From Plutella xylostella (taxonomy: Eukaryota; Arthropoda; Insecta; Lepidoptera; Plutellidae), in NCBI RefSeq assembly GCF_932276165.1, contig NC_063994.1:8742001-8806000 (forward strand): 64,000 nucleotides of DNA. Reading direction: 5' to 3'. The notes under the pieces are model-generated. The model had not been told where the DNA came from, did not search any database, and saw nothing but the letters and a program-made list of their open reading frames with translations. The position numbers and the translations under genes are program-made. Below, in pieces: positions 19,976 to 30,848 of this stretch. Each line of letters opens with the position of its first letter. The first letter of the stretch is position 1.

Positions 19976-20742
19976 ACTTGATCGATGAAAATAAATATTA
20001 TAGGTATACTATACACCGTATAAAACATGTAAGTATAAACCTATCTGGCGCGGCGTTATATCTACTTATACCTACAATAATTTTAACAAGAAGTTTTACT
20101 GAACCCAAGCGAGAAGTACCTACCTACTTACTGCTTTGAAAACCTACAAACAACGAACGTTATAAACATACCTACCTACCTCGCCTATAAGGACGCTAAC
20201 CTTGAATGAAATGAGAATGTAATTTTCTAGGTAAAGGTTGTAGATTCTTACAATGAAATAGTGTTAAGTACTTACTTATCCTACCTGGTTGGTTATACGT
20301 TTTAGTTATTTAGCTATGAATTACTTATGAATTTGAATAGGGCGCAATACCTATATGTATAAAATTAATTCTTATGTTCTCGTGGTAAACAAGCTAGAGT
20401 TAAAGAAGTTGTTATTGAAAACTAGTAAGTTAAATAGGCAATAGATACCTATGAGGAGCTGTTGTCGTTTGTTTTAACTAAATAGGTTTGTTTAAATAAA
20501 TCTATGACTGCCAGTGCTGGCAATGGATGGTAGCCATTTTGAAACTCGAAAATGCGTAATTTTAAATTGTGAAATAATGGATAATGGGGTGTTAGTACGA
20601 ATGTTATGTTAATGAAATATATAATGAAATGAGGTTTAATTCACTGTAGTTATATTTTAACAAGGTTCAATGCAACCTTGAGTAGGTAAAGCCAACTAAA
20701 GTCGATTTCCAATTGGATTATAACTTTTTGTAATCCTTAGGC

Positions 20743-20760
20743 ATCCGGGGAGATGGACCA
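20743..20760 (-). other. BEL primer-binding site candidate
   Basis: Six bases inside the 5' LTR the minus strand reads TGGTCCATCTCCCCGGAT. It begins with TGG, the complement of a tRNA CCA end. I could not assign the tRNA. Confidence 0.55.
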
Positions 20761-20766
20761 AAAATA

Positions 20767-21295
20767 TGATGCGTAAATCCCTTAAGGGGTATCGAAAGAT
20801 AGAAGCAAGTGGACTGTATATGTTATTTTTAATAAATTGACTTCCTCGTGGCTGATCAACAAGTAGAAGGCTTGAACATACCTGCAAATTCCAAAGTCGT
20901 ATGCTCCTGTCACCAAAGTACGCTCTCCAAAGAACACAATGCATCCAGGGTATTCGTCACAAGATTCACAAATCACAATTGATATTAATTGTCCAATATT
21001 GTCCAGTAAAACAGAAAATTAATGCGGAAGAGTATTTTTCACTCATAACGCGCCGGCGACCATCGATCAAGTGACGTCGTATTCGCCGGGTTCGGCGCCG
21101 CTGATTGGCCGAGGAGAGGTCCGCGTTTCAAACGGACCAATGGCGAGCAGGTTCACATATTCCCGTGTCAAATACAGGATGCTCAAGCCAAAAGCAATGT
21201 TGCCATGTTTCAGCAACCACAGGAAGTTATAGTAGAAAAAGGAATGTTACAGTAGAAAAATATTATGAAATTAAATATTAAGACCGGCGTAACCA
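20767..21295 (-). repeat. BEL 5' LTR
   Basis: 529 bp; drives minus-strand transcription. No difference from the 3' LTR at 13188-13716 was found on direct comparison. Confidence 0.95.
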
Positions 21296-21706
21296 ACACC
21301 ATTCACCCTTTCATTCCCTTATTATATTTCTAGTGCTTCTATGGGCACGATTATATCTCTGTTCAGTTTGTGTTCGGGGGTTGATGACTGGGGCATACAA
21401 ATATGAAGTTTGGGCATAACCGCTATCTCCCAGTAATATGCCACTAATGGTGCCATCTTCCAACATCAAGTAGCAGCGACTGTTGGCTAATATTCTGGAA
21501 CCATGCACAGATACAGGCCATCGTGCCACAACATCATATGTTCTGTGTATTCTTGCATGTAAAAAAAAAAAAAAACAACTGTCACTTTGGGATTCAATAA
21601 CAATATACAACTTGCATGTGGCTTCGCATTTTCAATAATTTTTCCCTGCTTTCCTGTGTAGGAGTAATCAAACAAAACTTAATTTCAAACATAATATATT
21701 GCCCTC
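21296..21706 (-). pseudogene. HARBI1 transposase (family A copy 1), catalytic piece
   Basis: The minus strand from about 21550 to 21320 encodes DVVARWPVSVHGSRILANS (second Asp region), GILLGDSGYAQTSYLYAP and EQRYNRAHRSTRN, the block around the third catalytic residue of HARBI1-type transposases. A premature TGA follows RNIIRE, before the expected RAFGVLKRRF; copy 2 is also broken at this point, so the family was already decaying. An A/T homopolymer at about 21560-21574 marks the 5' edge of the conserved exon. The piece continues as non-coding Harbinger sequence to about 21706. Confidence 0.75.
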
Positions 21707-21965
21707 ATCATATGGTCACAATCGATAGCCGGATATCAGCGGCTCGCCGGCCGAGTGAAAAAAGTTCACGTGAAAACATAACCTTCAACAACCAACAAAA
21801 CAAGTGTAAAAACTATTTGGACTCAAGTAAAGTGCTAAATAAATGAACATTCACGTAAAAATCAACCTTATTCTGCAAGTGTGTTATGAAATTAAAACTG
21901 TGAAACTTATTACGCATTAATAAACTGTGTTGAACTTATTCGTGTGATAAATAACACTCGGAAAC
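21707..21965 (+). other. 5' leader of second BEL-like Gag
   Basis: Untranslated sequence before the ATG at 21966, rich in A and AAC, typical of retrotransposon leaders. No LTR is seen, so the copy is 5'-truncated. Confidence 0.45.
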
Positions 21966-23612
21966 ATGTCGGACATTGACTCGTTACTTGGATCGTTAGA
22001 AGATACAGCCCTGTTACTAAGAAAAGCGCAAATTAACCTGAAAATGTGTCCTAAACAACGGTTAACTCAAGGCTACTTGGAAGCACGATATGCAATCCTG
22101 GGCGAGTACTGGAGTACCTTCAAGAGTACGCACGACAAGCTCGTAAAAGTTACACCGCGAGACAAACGAGATGCTATGCCATACTTCGTGAACGAGCACT
22201 TTTACACCACCGAGGACTTATACCTATGTTTACAAACAGACATAAAGGATATGTTATTGCAATTACGATCGGAGAAAAACAGAGATTCTGAAGCGAATAC
22301 AAGTAAGGAAACCTGTACAGATGGGCAAGTGAAGTTACCTAGTATACAATTGCCGACTTTTAGTGGCAAGTATGAGGAGTAGCCGACGTACCATGATTTG
22401 TTTACAACGTTGGTGCACAATAACACGTCGATCAGTCAGGTACAGAAGTTACACTACTTAAAAACAAGTGTATCTCACGAAGCTGAAGTTCTCTTACGAC
22501 ACATACAAGTAACTGAAAGTAATTATACACAAGCTTGGGATATTTTGAAAAACCGCTATGGCAACAAGCATTTCGCAATTATTGTTTCCTCACTACTGAA
22601 GAGACTATTCAATCAACGGAAAATTAGTGTACAATCAGCTGTTTCAATTAAAATACTACTAGATACAACCACTGAATGCATTAACAACCTGAAAAATCAG
22701 AAGGTCAGCACCAATTCCTGGGATCCAGTAATTATATTTCTGATTGTACAGAAATTGGACTCGGAGTCGCACAAAGAGTGGGAGCAATATGCGTACAAAG
22801 AAGACCCCGAAGCATTGCCATCGTGGAGCGACATGAAGAAATTCTTAGAATCAAAGTTCCGCACTCTTGAGCTTGTCACACCGTCTTCATCCGCACCTGC
22901 TACAGAGAAACGTACTGCTACAGTCATACGCGAACGAACGTACCATGTCTCGACAACTGAAAAGAAATGCATTATGTGCAAAGATAATCACACACTGTGC
23001 CACTGCAAGGAATTTACGAAGATGGAGCCTGAAGGCAGTACCTATGTTAAGAACAATCGACTTTGTTTCAACTGCTTAGTACCAGGACACTCATCAATGA
23101 AATGTAAGCTACCAATGTCCTGCCGCATATGCAACCGACGCCATCATTCTCTGCTACATGAGAATAGGAGCAATGAACCAGTGTCTTCATCGAGCAAATC
23201 AACAACACTGGTTTCACAACATGTAGTAGAAGAGAAAGAAGAAGACGAAGTACAAGTTAACTCAATGATGGCATCACATATCAATACTAAGCGGGGAGTA
23301 GCACTATTAGCTACAGCCATTGTGGAAGCAACTAATGAACAAGGTCTCACCATTCCACTCCGTGCGCTAATAGACCAAGGATCAGAAGCATCATTCATCA
23401 GTGAGAACGCAGCTCAACTGCTGAAACTTAAAAGACAGCCCATGAAGGGGAATGTGCTTGGAGTGGGATCAACAAAAACAAGCATAAACCAGTTGGTGCA
23501 GCTAAGAATAAGTTCACGTTTGGAAACAGAAACATGTTTATCAATACAAGCCTATGTCATTAAGAAAAATATCACGGCAAAGATACCAAAGAAGAAAATT
23601 CAAATACAACAA
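21966..23612 (+). pseudogene. BEL/Pao Gag-protease, second family, truncated
   Basis: One frame runs from ATG 21966 to about 23612 with a single in-frame TAG at 22381-22383; the context (SGKYEE then PTYHDLF) implies that a conserved Trp codon was lost. Domains: DUF1759 Gag core (KLPSIQLPTFSGKYEE then QKLHYLKTSV and ILKNRYGN); Cys/His cluster (CIMCKDNHTLCHC, CFNCLVPGHSSMKC, CRICNRRHHSLLH); start of the aspartic protease (RALIDQGSEASFIS). After about 23612 the sequence changes to a LINE endonuclease on the other strand, so RT and integrase are missing. The element differs from the BEL at 13188-21295. Confidence 0.83.
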
Positions 23613-23820
23613 TGGCCCCATAGACTGCTATGCGCATTTGCATCGCAACCTATAATGAGTGGGATATTGTTTATCTTACATTCCGTGACCAGAGAGATAA
23701 GCTCGGGCGGGGGCATTGACCCGTCCCCAGGTAGGTATGCCGAGGCGATATACAACACCCGCCTCGCGTGCGACTCGTCCAATGTGAGTCCCATCACGGT
23801 TAAGTCCGGAGTGCAAAGAT
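23613..23820 (-). pseudogene. LINE endonuclease fragment
   Basis: The minus strand encodes IASAYLPGDG, PPPELISLVTECKINNIP and IIGCDANAHSSLWG, the central apurinic-type endonuclease motif of R1/Jockey-like LINEs (catalytic Asp and Asn in CDANAH). Only some 65 codons remain, wedged between the BEL Gag and LINE D. Confidence 0.75.
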
Positions 23821-24067
23821 TTGTAATTTTATTAGCAGTGTAACATTTAGGTATAAAAATTCAAATTCAAATGGTTTAATCGACGTAAAATTTTACAATT
23901 ATTTGTCGATAGTCATCTACCACCATTTCACAAAGGCCCCGTCATTGAGAAGGAAAGAAATGGCGAAAGAAACTCCTCGAGCATCTTTTCAACTTTTTCC
24001 TTATAATCTATTACAATTTTTACTTATATCTAGTACCTACAATTTTACTTAAGTACCTATATCCATT
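23821..24067 (-). other. 3' UTR of LINE D
   Basis: AT-rich sequence after the LINE D stop on the minus strand, ending near an ATTCAAATTCAAATGG repeat at about 23860 that probably forms its tail. Confidence 0.5.
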
Positions 24068-25380
24068 TCATTTTTTCAATAGCCTTAGCTGAGGTGGACA
24101 AGACCACGCGTTTTTGTCGTTTAAATAATCATTTATACTATAATAAGCTTTACTACATAATGTAGCTTTAACATAATTCTTAAATTTTTGCTCAGTAAGG
24201 TTTATTGCTTCATTTGATAATTTATTATAAAAGCGTATACAGTTCCCCATGAATGATGTGTTTGTTTTCGAAAGTCTGAGTGTGGGGAAAAGCAACTTAT
24301 TTTTGTTTCTGGTCTCAATACCGTGAGTGGCTCCTACTTTACTAAATGAATTTAAGTTTTTACGAACATACATAATATTTTCATAAATATATTGGCATGG
24401 AACAGTTAGTATACCTATTTCCTTAAACGTATCTCTTAATGAAATTCTAGACCCTAATACATATATGGCTCGAATTGCTCGTTTTTGCAGAACAAAGATT
24501 TGATTAATGTCAGCCGCTCGTCCCCACAATAGAATTCCGTAAGACATAACACTATGAAAATAACTAAAATACACAAGCCTGGCTGTATCTACATCTGTTA
24601 ACTGTCTAATGGTTCTAACCGCATAAGCTGCAGAACTCAATCTACCGGCTATCCTCTCAATATGGGGTCCCCATTGCAACTTTGAGTCAATTGTAATACC
24701 CAGGAATACCGTTTCATTTACTAACTCTAGCTTATCGTTATTCAATGTCAAATATGTCTCTACTTGTCTTACATTAGGCAAAGTGAATTTAATACATTTT
24801 GTTTTCTTGGAGTTAAGAGCTAAATTATTTACAGTGAACCAATTAGCAACTATGGAAAGAGTACTGTTTGCATTGTCAAAATTGACTTCTTGTCGCTTCA
24901 ACTTAAATATAAGTGAAGTATCATCAGCAAACAGTACTATCTCACATAATTTATCTACCAAAAACGGTAAATCGTTAACACATACAAGAAACAAGAATGG
25001 TCCTAAAATCGAGCCTTGGGGAACACCCATACTGACAGGACAGCCAGCCGAACGCACTCCATTTATGTCAACTAGTTGAGTTCTGTTGCTCAAGTATGAT
25101 TCCAATAATGTAAGAGCTTTGCCAGTTAGCCCATAATATTTAAGTTTCATAAGTAGAGTGGCATGATCCACACAATCAAATGCTTTCGATAGATCGCAAA
25201 ATACACCCACAGCATCAAGACGTTCCTCCCAAGCACTAAATATGTGTTTGACCAACGCGACACCAGCGTCAGTTGTAGATCGACCTTTGGTGAAACCGAA
25301 CTGTTGGTTATGGAGAAGGCCGTGAATACTAAAGTGCGAAAGCATTTGATGCAGCATAATTTTTTCAAATATTTTACAAA
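24068..25380 (-). pseudogene. LINE D ORF2, reverse transcriptase, 5'-truncated
   Basis: Open from about 25380 (KIFEKIMLHQ) to the stop at 24068, about 437 codons without a stop. Blocks: NQQFGFTKGRSTTDA, FCDLSKAFDCVDH (first catalytic Asp), MGVPQGSILGPFLF, catalytic LFADDTSLIF, NSKKTKCIKF, LGITIDSKLQWGPHI and the C-terminal YGILLWGRAADINQ and QKRAIRAIY. The endonuclease and the N-terminal part of RT are absent. It is related to LINE B and LINE E at the C-terminus but much more AT-rich. The polymerase core is intact in this fragment. Confidence 0.85.
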
Positions 25381-25887
25381 TATATAAGTATTAGACTTCT
25401 TATTTTACTACAATCTACAGTGGAGAAAGAGTTACAATAAAAAGAATTACCTTGATGAAGTTCGAGCGGCTTACCCCTCCTAAGTAAAGGGTCCGTGACC
25501 AGCGCAATGGTGGTCGGGTTTTCTTCTAGTTTACGTCGCAGAGCCGCGGCCCCAGTACGAATGTTGAATATTCGCTTGTATCACTTTAATCGACGTCATT
25601 TTTGTTTTATTGTTTTTTTATTTTTTTATATAGATGTAATATTATATATTATAAATATATTTAATATTATATGTACAAGTCAACAAGTGTATACATATTT
25701 AATAAAGTTTATGTTGGTGTAGTCGCCCGGTCGTCGTCCCGCCCCAACATATATTCCTCGGTGGCCGAGGACAAGCTCAGAGTCGAGGGCGACCGAATGC
25801 CAAGGGCCCCGAGGCCCAACCATTCGCCCGCACTCGACCCCGAAGACTTGCGCTCGCGACCGGACTCCGGCTTGTCCGCCACCGCCC
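25381..25887. other. Junction region, no clear gene
   Basis: AT-rich to 25700, then GC-rich. On the minus strand 25891-25709 has a Ser/Gly/Arg-rich open frame (KPESGRERKSSGSS) that could be the continuation of the DUF4780-like ORF after a frameshift; not certain. Confidence 0.4.
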
Positions 25888-26472
25888 TCACAGTGTCACA
25901 CGTGTCCCCGGGGGGGCACTTGGGGCTGCGGTCGCAAGCACGTCAGCTGTTTCAGCTGCCTGACCGCCGCCCTCTGACACTCTGACGTGTACTGTGCCCA
26001 CCTTGTAGCTCAGCTTCCTCTCCCTCAGCTCAAGGCGCTCTACTTCGGGTTGCGGAATGCCAAAAATAAGCAGGCCACTCCGCACCCCCTCGACCTCCCT
26101 AATATCGGAGGAGAACAGCCGCCAACTGTTGAGGTCGACCCAGCGTCGGTTAACCGTCGAAAGGTGGAACCGCAGGGCTTCTACTGACTCCTCAGTGTAG
26201 TCAGGCACCCACACGGCCCCCTTAATATAGGAGGGCATCTCCGACGCCGCGACGACCTTCAACTGGCAGCCTCTATCCCATAAGGGGGGAAGGCTGCTGA
26301 CGGTCTCCTTCAGCCAGTCCAGGGTGTAGTCATCGCAGCACCTCAATTTAAGTCCCCCGCGAGCAAGTTGCTGGGGGAAATGGTCAAAGGCAGGGACTAC
26401 ATCCCTGGTGAGGTCATTCACAGCCTCGCTGTGAATGACCGACGCCGGCGCTTGCCCCATGTGTGGTGTCAA
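25888..26472 (-). pseudogene. DUF4780-like ORF (retroelement ORF1 type)
   Basis: About 194 codons. The stretch LKLRCCDDYTLDWLKETVSS, then QLKVVAASEMP and AVWVPDYTE, follows the DUF4780 pattern (cf. the family phrases TRDWL and LKVV). This domain is found mainly in ORF1-type proteins of insect LINEs and other retroelements. Later residues (LLIFGIPQPEVERLE, KLSYKVGTVHVRV) fit the domain end. Neighbouring pol sequence of the same element is not seen. It is GC-rich compared with its flanks. I infer a retroelement fragment rather than a host gene. Confidence 0.55.
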
Positions 26473-26621
26473 TGGTGTGGTGGTGTGTGTATTGTGTAGA
26501 ATAAACTAAAAACACTTAATAAAGTAACGACCTCCAATAAATGAAATATGGCGGGTAGTTTTGTGTCACTGATTCACTAAACCAGGGGTCGGCAACCGGC
26601 GGCCCGCGGGCCGCATGCGGC

Positions 26622-26702
26622 CCGTGGACTAACTCAGTGCGGCCCGCAAGCCTGAGGTCCGTGGACTAACTCAGTGCGGCCCGCAAGCCTGAGGTCCGTA
26701 AG
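26622..26702. repeat. Tandem duplicated subterminal unit of the hAT element
   Basis: GTGGACTAACTCAGTGCGGC with its following 18 bases occurs twice in tandem. Subterminal repeats in hAT elements are usually transposase-binding sites. Confidence 0.7.
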
Positions 26703-27228
26703 AAAAAATTCCAAAGCAAAAGGCCATATTATACTAAGCCATATAGTTAAAATTCTTGAAAGCTCGCTCCCACCTGGGGGTAATAAAAATATAAAAATGT
26801 ACCTAACTACTTATTTCATATATTTGCTGTACTTATTCAATTCTTGGAAAATTATTTTGCGTTTATCCGCCGCACGTGGCCGTCGGTGCAGGCAGGCGGC
26901 TTCTTTGAGACAATAGGCGGCGGCAGTCTTTGATTAGACGCAGGTGTGCGGCGGCGAAAAATTCAAAGCGACCGGCTTTAGTTGAAATAATAGCCGCGCG
27001 TGCAGCTCTCGCCTCATTCGGTTGTGGAAATTCTCCGGAAACTCACGTCTCATCTGGTTGCTAGCTTCTCGTTTCACCATTCTTCAGCATCTCACGCACG
27101 ACGTATGAGGTAAGTACTTTATAATATGCACTCGCGAATTTGTTTTATTTTATTTACTGCTTCTGTAATCTGTAATTGTTTGGTTAACATGACATGAGGT
27201 TAGTTACGAGTATGTCATGTTTTATTAG

Positions 27229-29037
27229 GCTTCAAGGAAAAGGAAGATAGAAGAAGAAAAAAGAGTTTTTAACGAATTATGGACAGAATTATACTTTTTT
27301 ATCGAGTTTAAAGGAAAACCGTTATGCCTGATTTGTCAAAAGAGTATTTCTGCAGTAAAGGAATATAACCTGAAACGACATTACGACACTGAGCACAAAG
27401 CTAAATTTGACTGTCTTGAAGGAGAAATACGAAAAAGAAAAATTTCCACTTTGAAATCGTCATTACAAAGTCAACAAAACATATTTAAAGTTGTGGCAGA
27501 CAACAGCGAATCGAATGTTCGTGCCAGTTACAGGGTAGCAGAGATTCTAGCAAAAAGTGGACGTCCGTTTACCGATAGTGAATTAGTAAAAGAGTGTGCC
27601 TTAGCTATCGCAGAAGAAATATGCCCAGAGCAAAAAAAATATTTGAAAATCTTTGTTTCTCTGCGAGAACTTGCACCCGACGTACTGAAGACTTGGGTGC
27701 TAATTTGTGTGAACAACTCAGGGACAAGGCGCAGTCTTTTGACTGCTTCTCTTTAGCGATGGATGGAAAGTACGGACGTGTCGGATACAGCACAGCTACT
27801 CATATTTGTACGCGGCATTGACGAAAACTTTACTGTTTACGAAGAGCTTGTGAAAATGTGCAGTTTAAAAGGTACGACTACACGAGAAGATTTATTTCAC
27901 CATGTGGAAAAAGCTCTGAACTCATTGCAATTAAGCTGGGAAAAGTTAACAAGTGTCACTACCGATGGAGGCAAGAACATGAGCGGTCAAAACAAAGGTG
28001 TTGTTGGGAGAATCATCAGCAAAGTGAAAGATTCTGGATCTACTGTGCCATTGATTTTCCACTGTATTGTCCATCAAGAGGCATTGTGCTCCAAAGTTAT
28101 ATCCTGGAAAGAAAAAATGGATACTGTAACATCCACTGTTAATTATATAAGAAGAAATGGACTCACTCACCGTCAGTTCCAAAAGTTTTTGGAAGATCTG
28201 GAGGCTGATTATGGTGACGTGGTTTACTACTGTGAAGTGAGGTGGCTGAGTCGGGGTGCCGTTTTAGAACGGTTTTTTGATTTGAGAAAAGAAATTGGAA
28301 ACTTCATGGAGATGAAAGGAAAGCCAGTGGAAGAGCTTACTAACAAACAGTGGATTATCGATCTTGGTTTTTTAACTGATTTGACTAAGGAACTGAACCA
28401 GCTCAACAAACGTTTGCAGGGAAAAAATAAATTGATTTGCGACATGTATTCAGATGTCAAGTCATTTGAGATGAAACTGAAACTGTTTATCAAGCATATT
28501 GATGAAAAAAAGCTTGGCCATTTTCCCAATTGCAAGAAAGCCGTGGAAGAAGCTGGAAATAACTTTGTGTGGGAAAATATCACAATGAGAAACGTGTTAG
28601 CACAACTACAAACTGAGTTTGTAAATCGATTCACCGACTTTAAAAAGAGCTCCCTTAACATGGAAATATTCCAAAACCCTTTTGGAATTGATGTTAGTGA
28701 GGTACCAAGCTACTTGCAAATGAATATTGTAGATTTGCAAAGTAATAACCAACTTAAAACTGCATTTAAAGAAAGCACAGACTTGATACAATTCTATGGA
28801 GGTTTGAGCTCTGAAAACTTCAAAGAAATGAAAAAGTTTGCTCAGCAGATAATAACTATGTTTGGTAGTACATATTTGTGTGAGCAGACTTTTTCAGTAC
28901 TCAACTACCGCAAAAATAAGAATTGTTCGCGGTTAACGGATGAACATTTAGAAGCGATACTGCGCGTTTCTACTACTAAAATGAAAGCAGATGTTAAAAA
29001 ACTTGCAAGTCAAATGCAGCAGCAAAAATCGCACTAG
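27229..29037 (+). pseudogene. hAT transposase, GTF2IRD2/ZBED-like, two frameshifts
   Basis: The coding exon begins after a TTATTAG acceptor at 27228; a donor GAG|GTAAGT at 27107 suggests a short first exon with ATGAG, but the phase does not join cleanly, so the start is unresolved. A BED-type zinc finger comes first (CLICQKSIS, then LKRHYDTEH). Frame breaks lie near 27637 (extra A in a run of A) and near 27762 (extra G). Then come MDESTDVSDTAQL-like, SVTTDGGKNMSG (catalytic Asp region), HCIVHQEALCSK and CEVRWLSRGAVL. The C-terminal dimerisation domain is FGSTYLCEQTFSVLNYRKNK. Family proteins resemble the transposase captured in vertebrate GTF2IRD2. With only two one-base lesions it is a fairly recent pseudogene. 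Confidence 0.88.
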
Positions 29038-29373
29038 TTGTTATTTTTATGTTTAATTTATGATTATTTGTTAGTTTTAGTTATTATCTGTATAGTAATT
29101 TAATATAGACATGACTGTATGAAGATATATGCGTTTTATTTGAAATACATGCCCGAACCTATAGATATAAAAATAAGTGCGGCCCGCACTGAAACTCTGG
29201 CAACTTAAGTGGCCCTGCTACAGCAAAAGGTTGCCGACCCCTGCACTAAACTATTAACTATCACTGTAATACGTTTCCGCGGTTTTCACGCCGACATAAC
29301 AATGATTGATATCACAGGACTATCAACAATTTAGCTTCACTTTAAAACTTTAATCACTCACGATTTTAAAATA

Positions 29374-29498
29374 TTAGGGGCCCCTTGCACCAACAAATTA
29401 AATCTAGATTTAGTGTCAAATGTTGATTTAAGAAACGTTAGTCCATATAAAATTTGACACTAAATCTAAATTTAATATGTTGGTGAAAGTGGCCCTAA
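29374..29498. repeat. Palindromic MITE (TTAGGGCC-type)
   Basis: About 45 bases at each end are inverted copies: TTAGGGGCCCCTTGCACCAA on the left and, read in reverse, TTAGGGCCACTTTCACCAAC on the right, then AAATCTAGATTTAGTGTCAA in both with minor changes. The whole could fold into one hairpin. Its outer ends resemble the MITE at 40135-40268. Confidence 0.8.
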
Positions 29499-29589
29499 GT
29501 CGGCTTTCGATTTTTTATCGGCGGAGCGCGAGTTCGCCTGACAAGAAAGATGGCCGAAAGAAGGGACTATGAACTACATCATTGATTTA

Positions 29590-30649
29590 GTCCGTGATGA
29601 CATAGTAGTAGATCAAAGGGGCTTCGGAACAACGCCAGAACTGCAAGTAGGTACTGACTGCAATTAGATGTTGGGGTCGTCGAGACGTGATTATAATACT
29701 TATTTAAAAAATATAATACAAGTTCAATAGATACTCGTATCAGCGCTACGCCTTTATTACTTTCACAATACATTACCTTTTTTAGTAAATAAATAAATGT
29801 TTTAAGTACAAGATGATGCTGGGGAGCTGCATCTGTGCCAGAGTGGCTCGTGCTCTTGCGCGACACTCTGCCACATTACAACAAGAGACAACTATAAGGC
29901 AGTTTCATAAACTCAGAAATTTTCCGACTGTCATTGGGTGCATCGACTGTACCCATATCAGAATAAGAAAATATGGTGGTGACGCAGCACAGTACTACAT
30001 AAATAGAAAGGGATATTATTCATTAAATGTACAGGTTTGTATTTTTTGTGAAAATTATATTTGCTGGGAAATTTAAAATATGCTAATCTAATAGGTATAT
30101 GTAATTGTATGAGAGGCAGTACACACGACTCTCGCATATTCACGTAGTCCTCCATCAAGCAAAGATTCGAAAGGGGAGAATTTAGGGGCAGGCTCTTAGG
30201 GGACTCTGGGTATAGGTTGGGGCCGTACCTATTTACCCCAATTATATGACCGCAGAATGTTGCCGAGGAGCGCTACAATGAGGCCCATATTTCCACGCGG
30301 AACACAGTTGGAAGCTGTTTTGGTGTATGGAAACAACGCTTTCAATGTCTATTGCACGGGATGTCTGTGAAAATGGAGAATATCAAGCCAACAATTGTAG
30401 CTCTGGCTATACTTAATATTGCGATTAAGCGAGAAGGCCAAATAGGTACTATTTTATTTATAACAGGGTGGCTACACCTTAAATTTTAGCCCATTTTAAA
30501 TATACAAAATTAATTACATATTTTGATGCGGAGGAGCAGCTACATCATCCAGCACTGCCAGAAGAGGATGCCCACATTGAGGGAGGTCACAGGGCCAACA
30601 TTAATATTGCATTTTTAAGAGCAATAGTTGCTCGTCATTTTAATAATTA
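29590..30649 (+). pseudogene. HARBI1 transposase, Harbinger family B
   Basis: Fragments in order: VRDDIVVDQRGFG (about 29598), RCWGRRDV, QDDAGELHLCQS after a 120 bp interruption, then VARALARHSATLQQ, FPTVIGCIDCTHIRIRKYGG (first catalytic Asp) and RKGYYSLNVQ with donor at about 30033. After a short intron: GSTHDSRIF (second Asp), EFRGRLLGDSGY, NVAEERYNEAHISTRNT, GVWKQRFQCLLHGMS, and a final exon LPEEDAHIEGGHRANINIAF ending TAA at 30649. In-frame stops and frame breaks occur near 29830, 30150 and 30250. It is distinct from family A, whose corresponding block reads EQRYNRAHRSTRN. Confidence 0.75.
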
Positions 30650-30848
30650 AAAGGTGAGAATAAGGTAGGTACTTTTACTGCCTTAATGTCCTTTGGAAAT
30701 ACTCTTGTTGGAATTACACGAATACTTCCACACATAAATTGAGATTTCTAGTCGGTATTGCATTTGCGACATTAATACACTGTCACTAGCTTCCTCAATA
30801 GCGTGAAGAATCACCTATTAACAAACGAGTACTACTCTGTGCAAGAAT
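30650..30848. other. Boundary between two Harbinger families
   Basis: Non-coding; 3' flank of HARBI1-B leading into Harbinger A copy 2. No terminal repeats resolved. Confidence 0.4.

Larger units (their letters stand above)
19219..20766 (-). other. BEL 5' leader
   Basis: 1.55 kb of untranslated leader between the 5' LTR and the Gag ATG. It is AT-rich and full of short CTACCTACCTA words. It holds imperfect tandem repeats (19629-19975) and the primer-binding site at its right end. No conserved ORF seen. Confidence 0.7.
13188..21295 (-). mobile_element. BEL/Pao LTR retrotransposon, full length (8108 bp)
   Basis: Two 529 bp LTRs (13188-13716 and 20767-21295) start TG and end CA on the plus strand and are flanked by the 5 bp duplication ACACC (13183-13187 and 21296-21300). 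The pol genes lie on the minus strand, so the right LTR is the 5' one. Inside are a primer-binding site, a 1.5 kb leader, Gag-protease-RT-RNase H and integrase frames, and a polypurine tract. Side-by-side reading of the LTRs shows no difference, so the insertion is very recent. It landed in the HARBI1 coding sequence of Harbinger A. Confidence 0.95.
9164..21706. mobile_element. PIF/Harbinger family A, copy 1, split into four pieces
   Basis: Comparison with copy 2 (30849-31810, opposite orientation) shows that 9164-9500, 11757-12139, 13087-13187 and 21296-21706 are contiguous in the undisturbed element. The interruptions are LINE C (9501-11756), LINE B (12140-13086) and a BEL/Pao element (13188-21295), each with a target duplication at the breaks. 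The element carries a Myb-like gene on the plus strand and a HARBI1 transposase on the minus strand, tail to tail. Termini are not resolved. Confidence 0.85.
26583..29243 (+). mobile_element. hAT transposon (GTF2IRD2-like transposase family)
   Basis: The ends are inverted: CAGGGGTCGGCAACC at 26583 and GGTTGCCGACCCCTG ending at 29243. The 8 bp duplication CACTAAAC flanks it at 26575-26582 and 29244-29251, the mark of hAT elements. Length 2661 bp. Subterminal GCGGCCCGC words occur at both ends, and a 37-38 bp unit is duplicated in tandem at 26624-26700. It encodes one transposase with two frameshifts. It is complete at both ends and could be mobilised in trans. Confidence 0.95.

Noticed and set aside
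27229..29037. Domesticated GTF2IRD2-like host gene
   Set aside because: Flanked by intact hAT ends and an 8 bp duplication, and carries two frameshifts.
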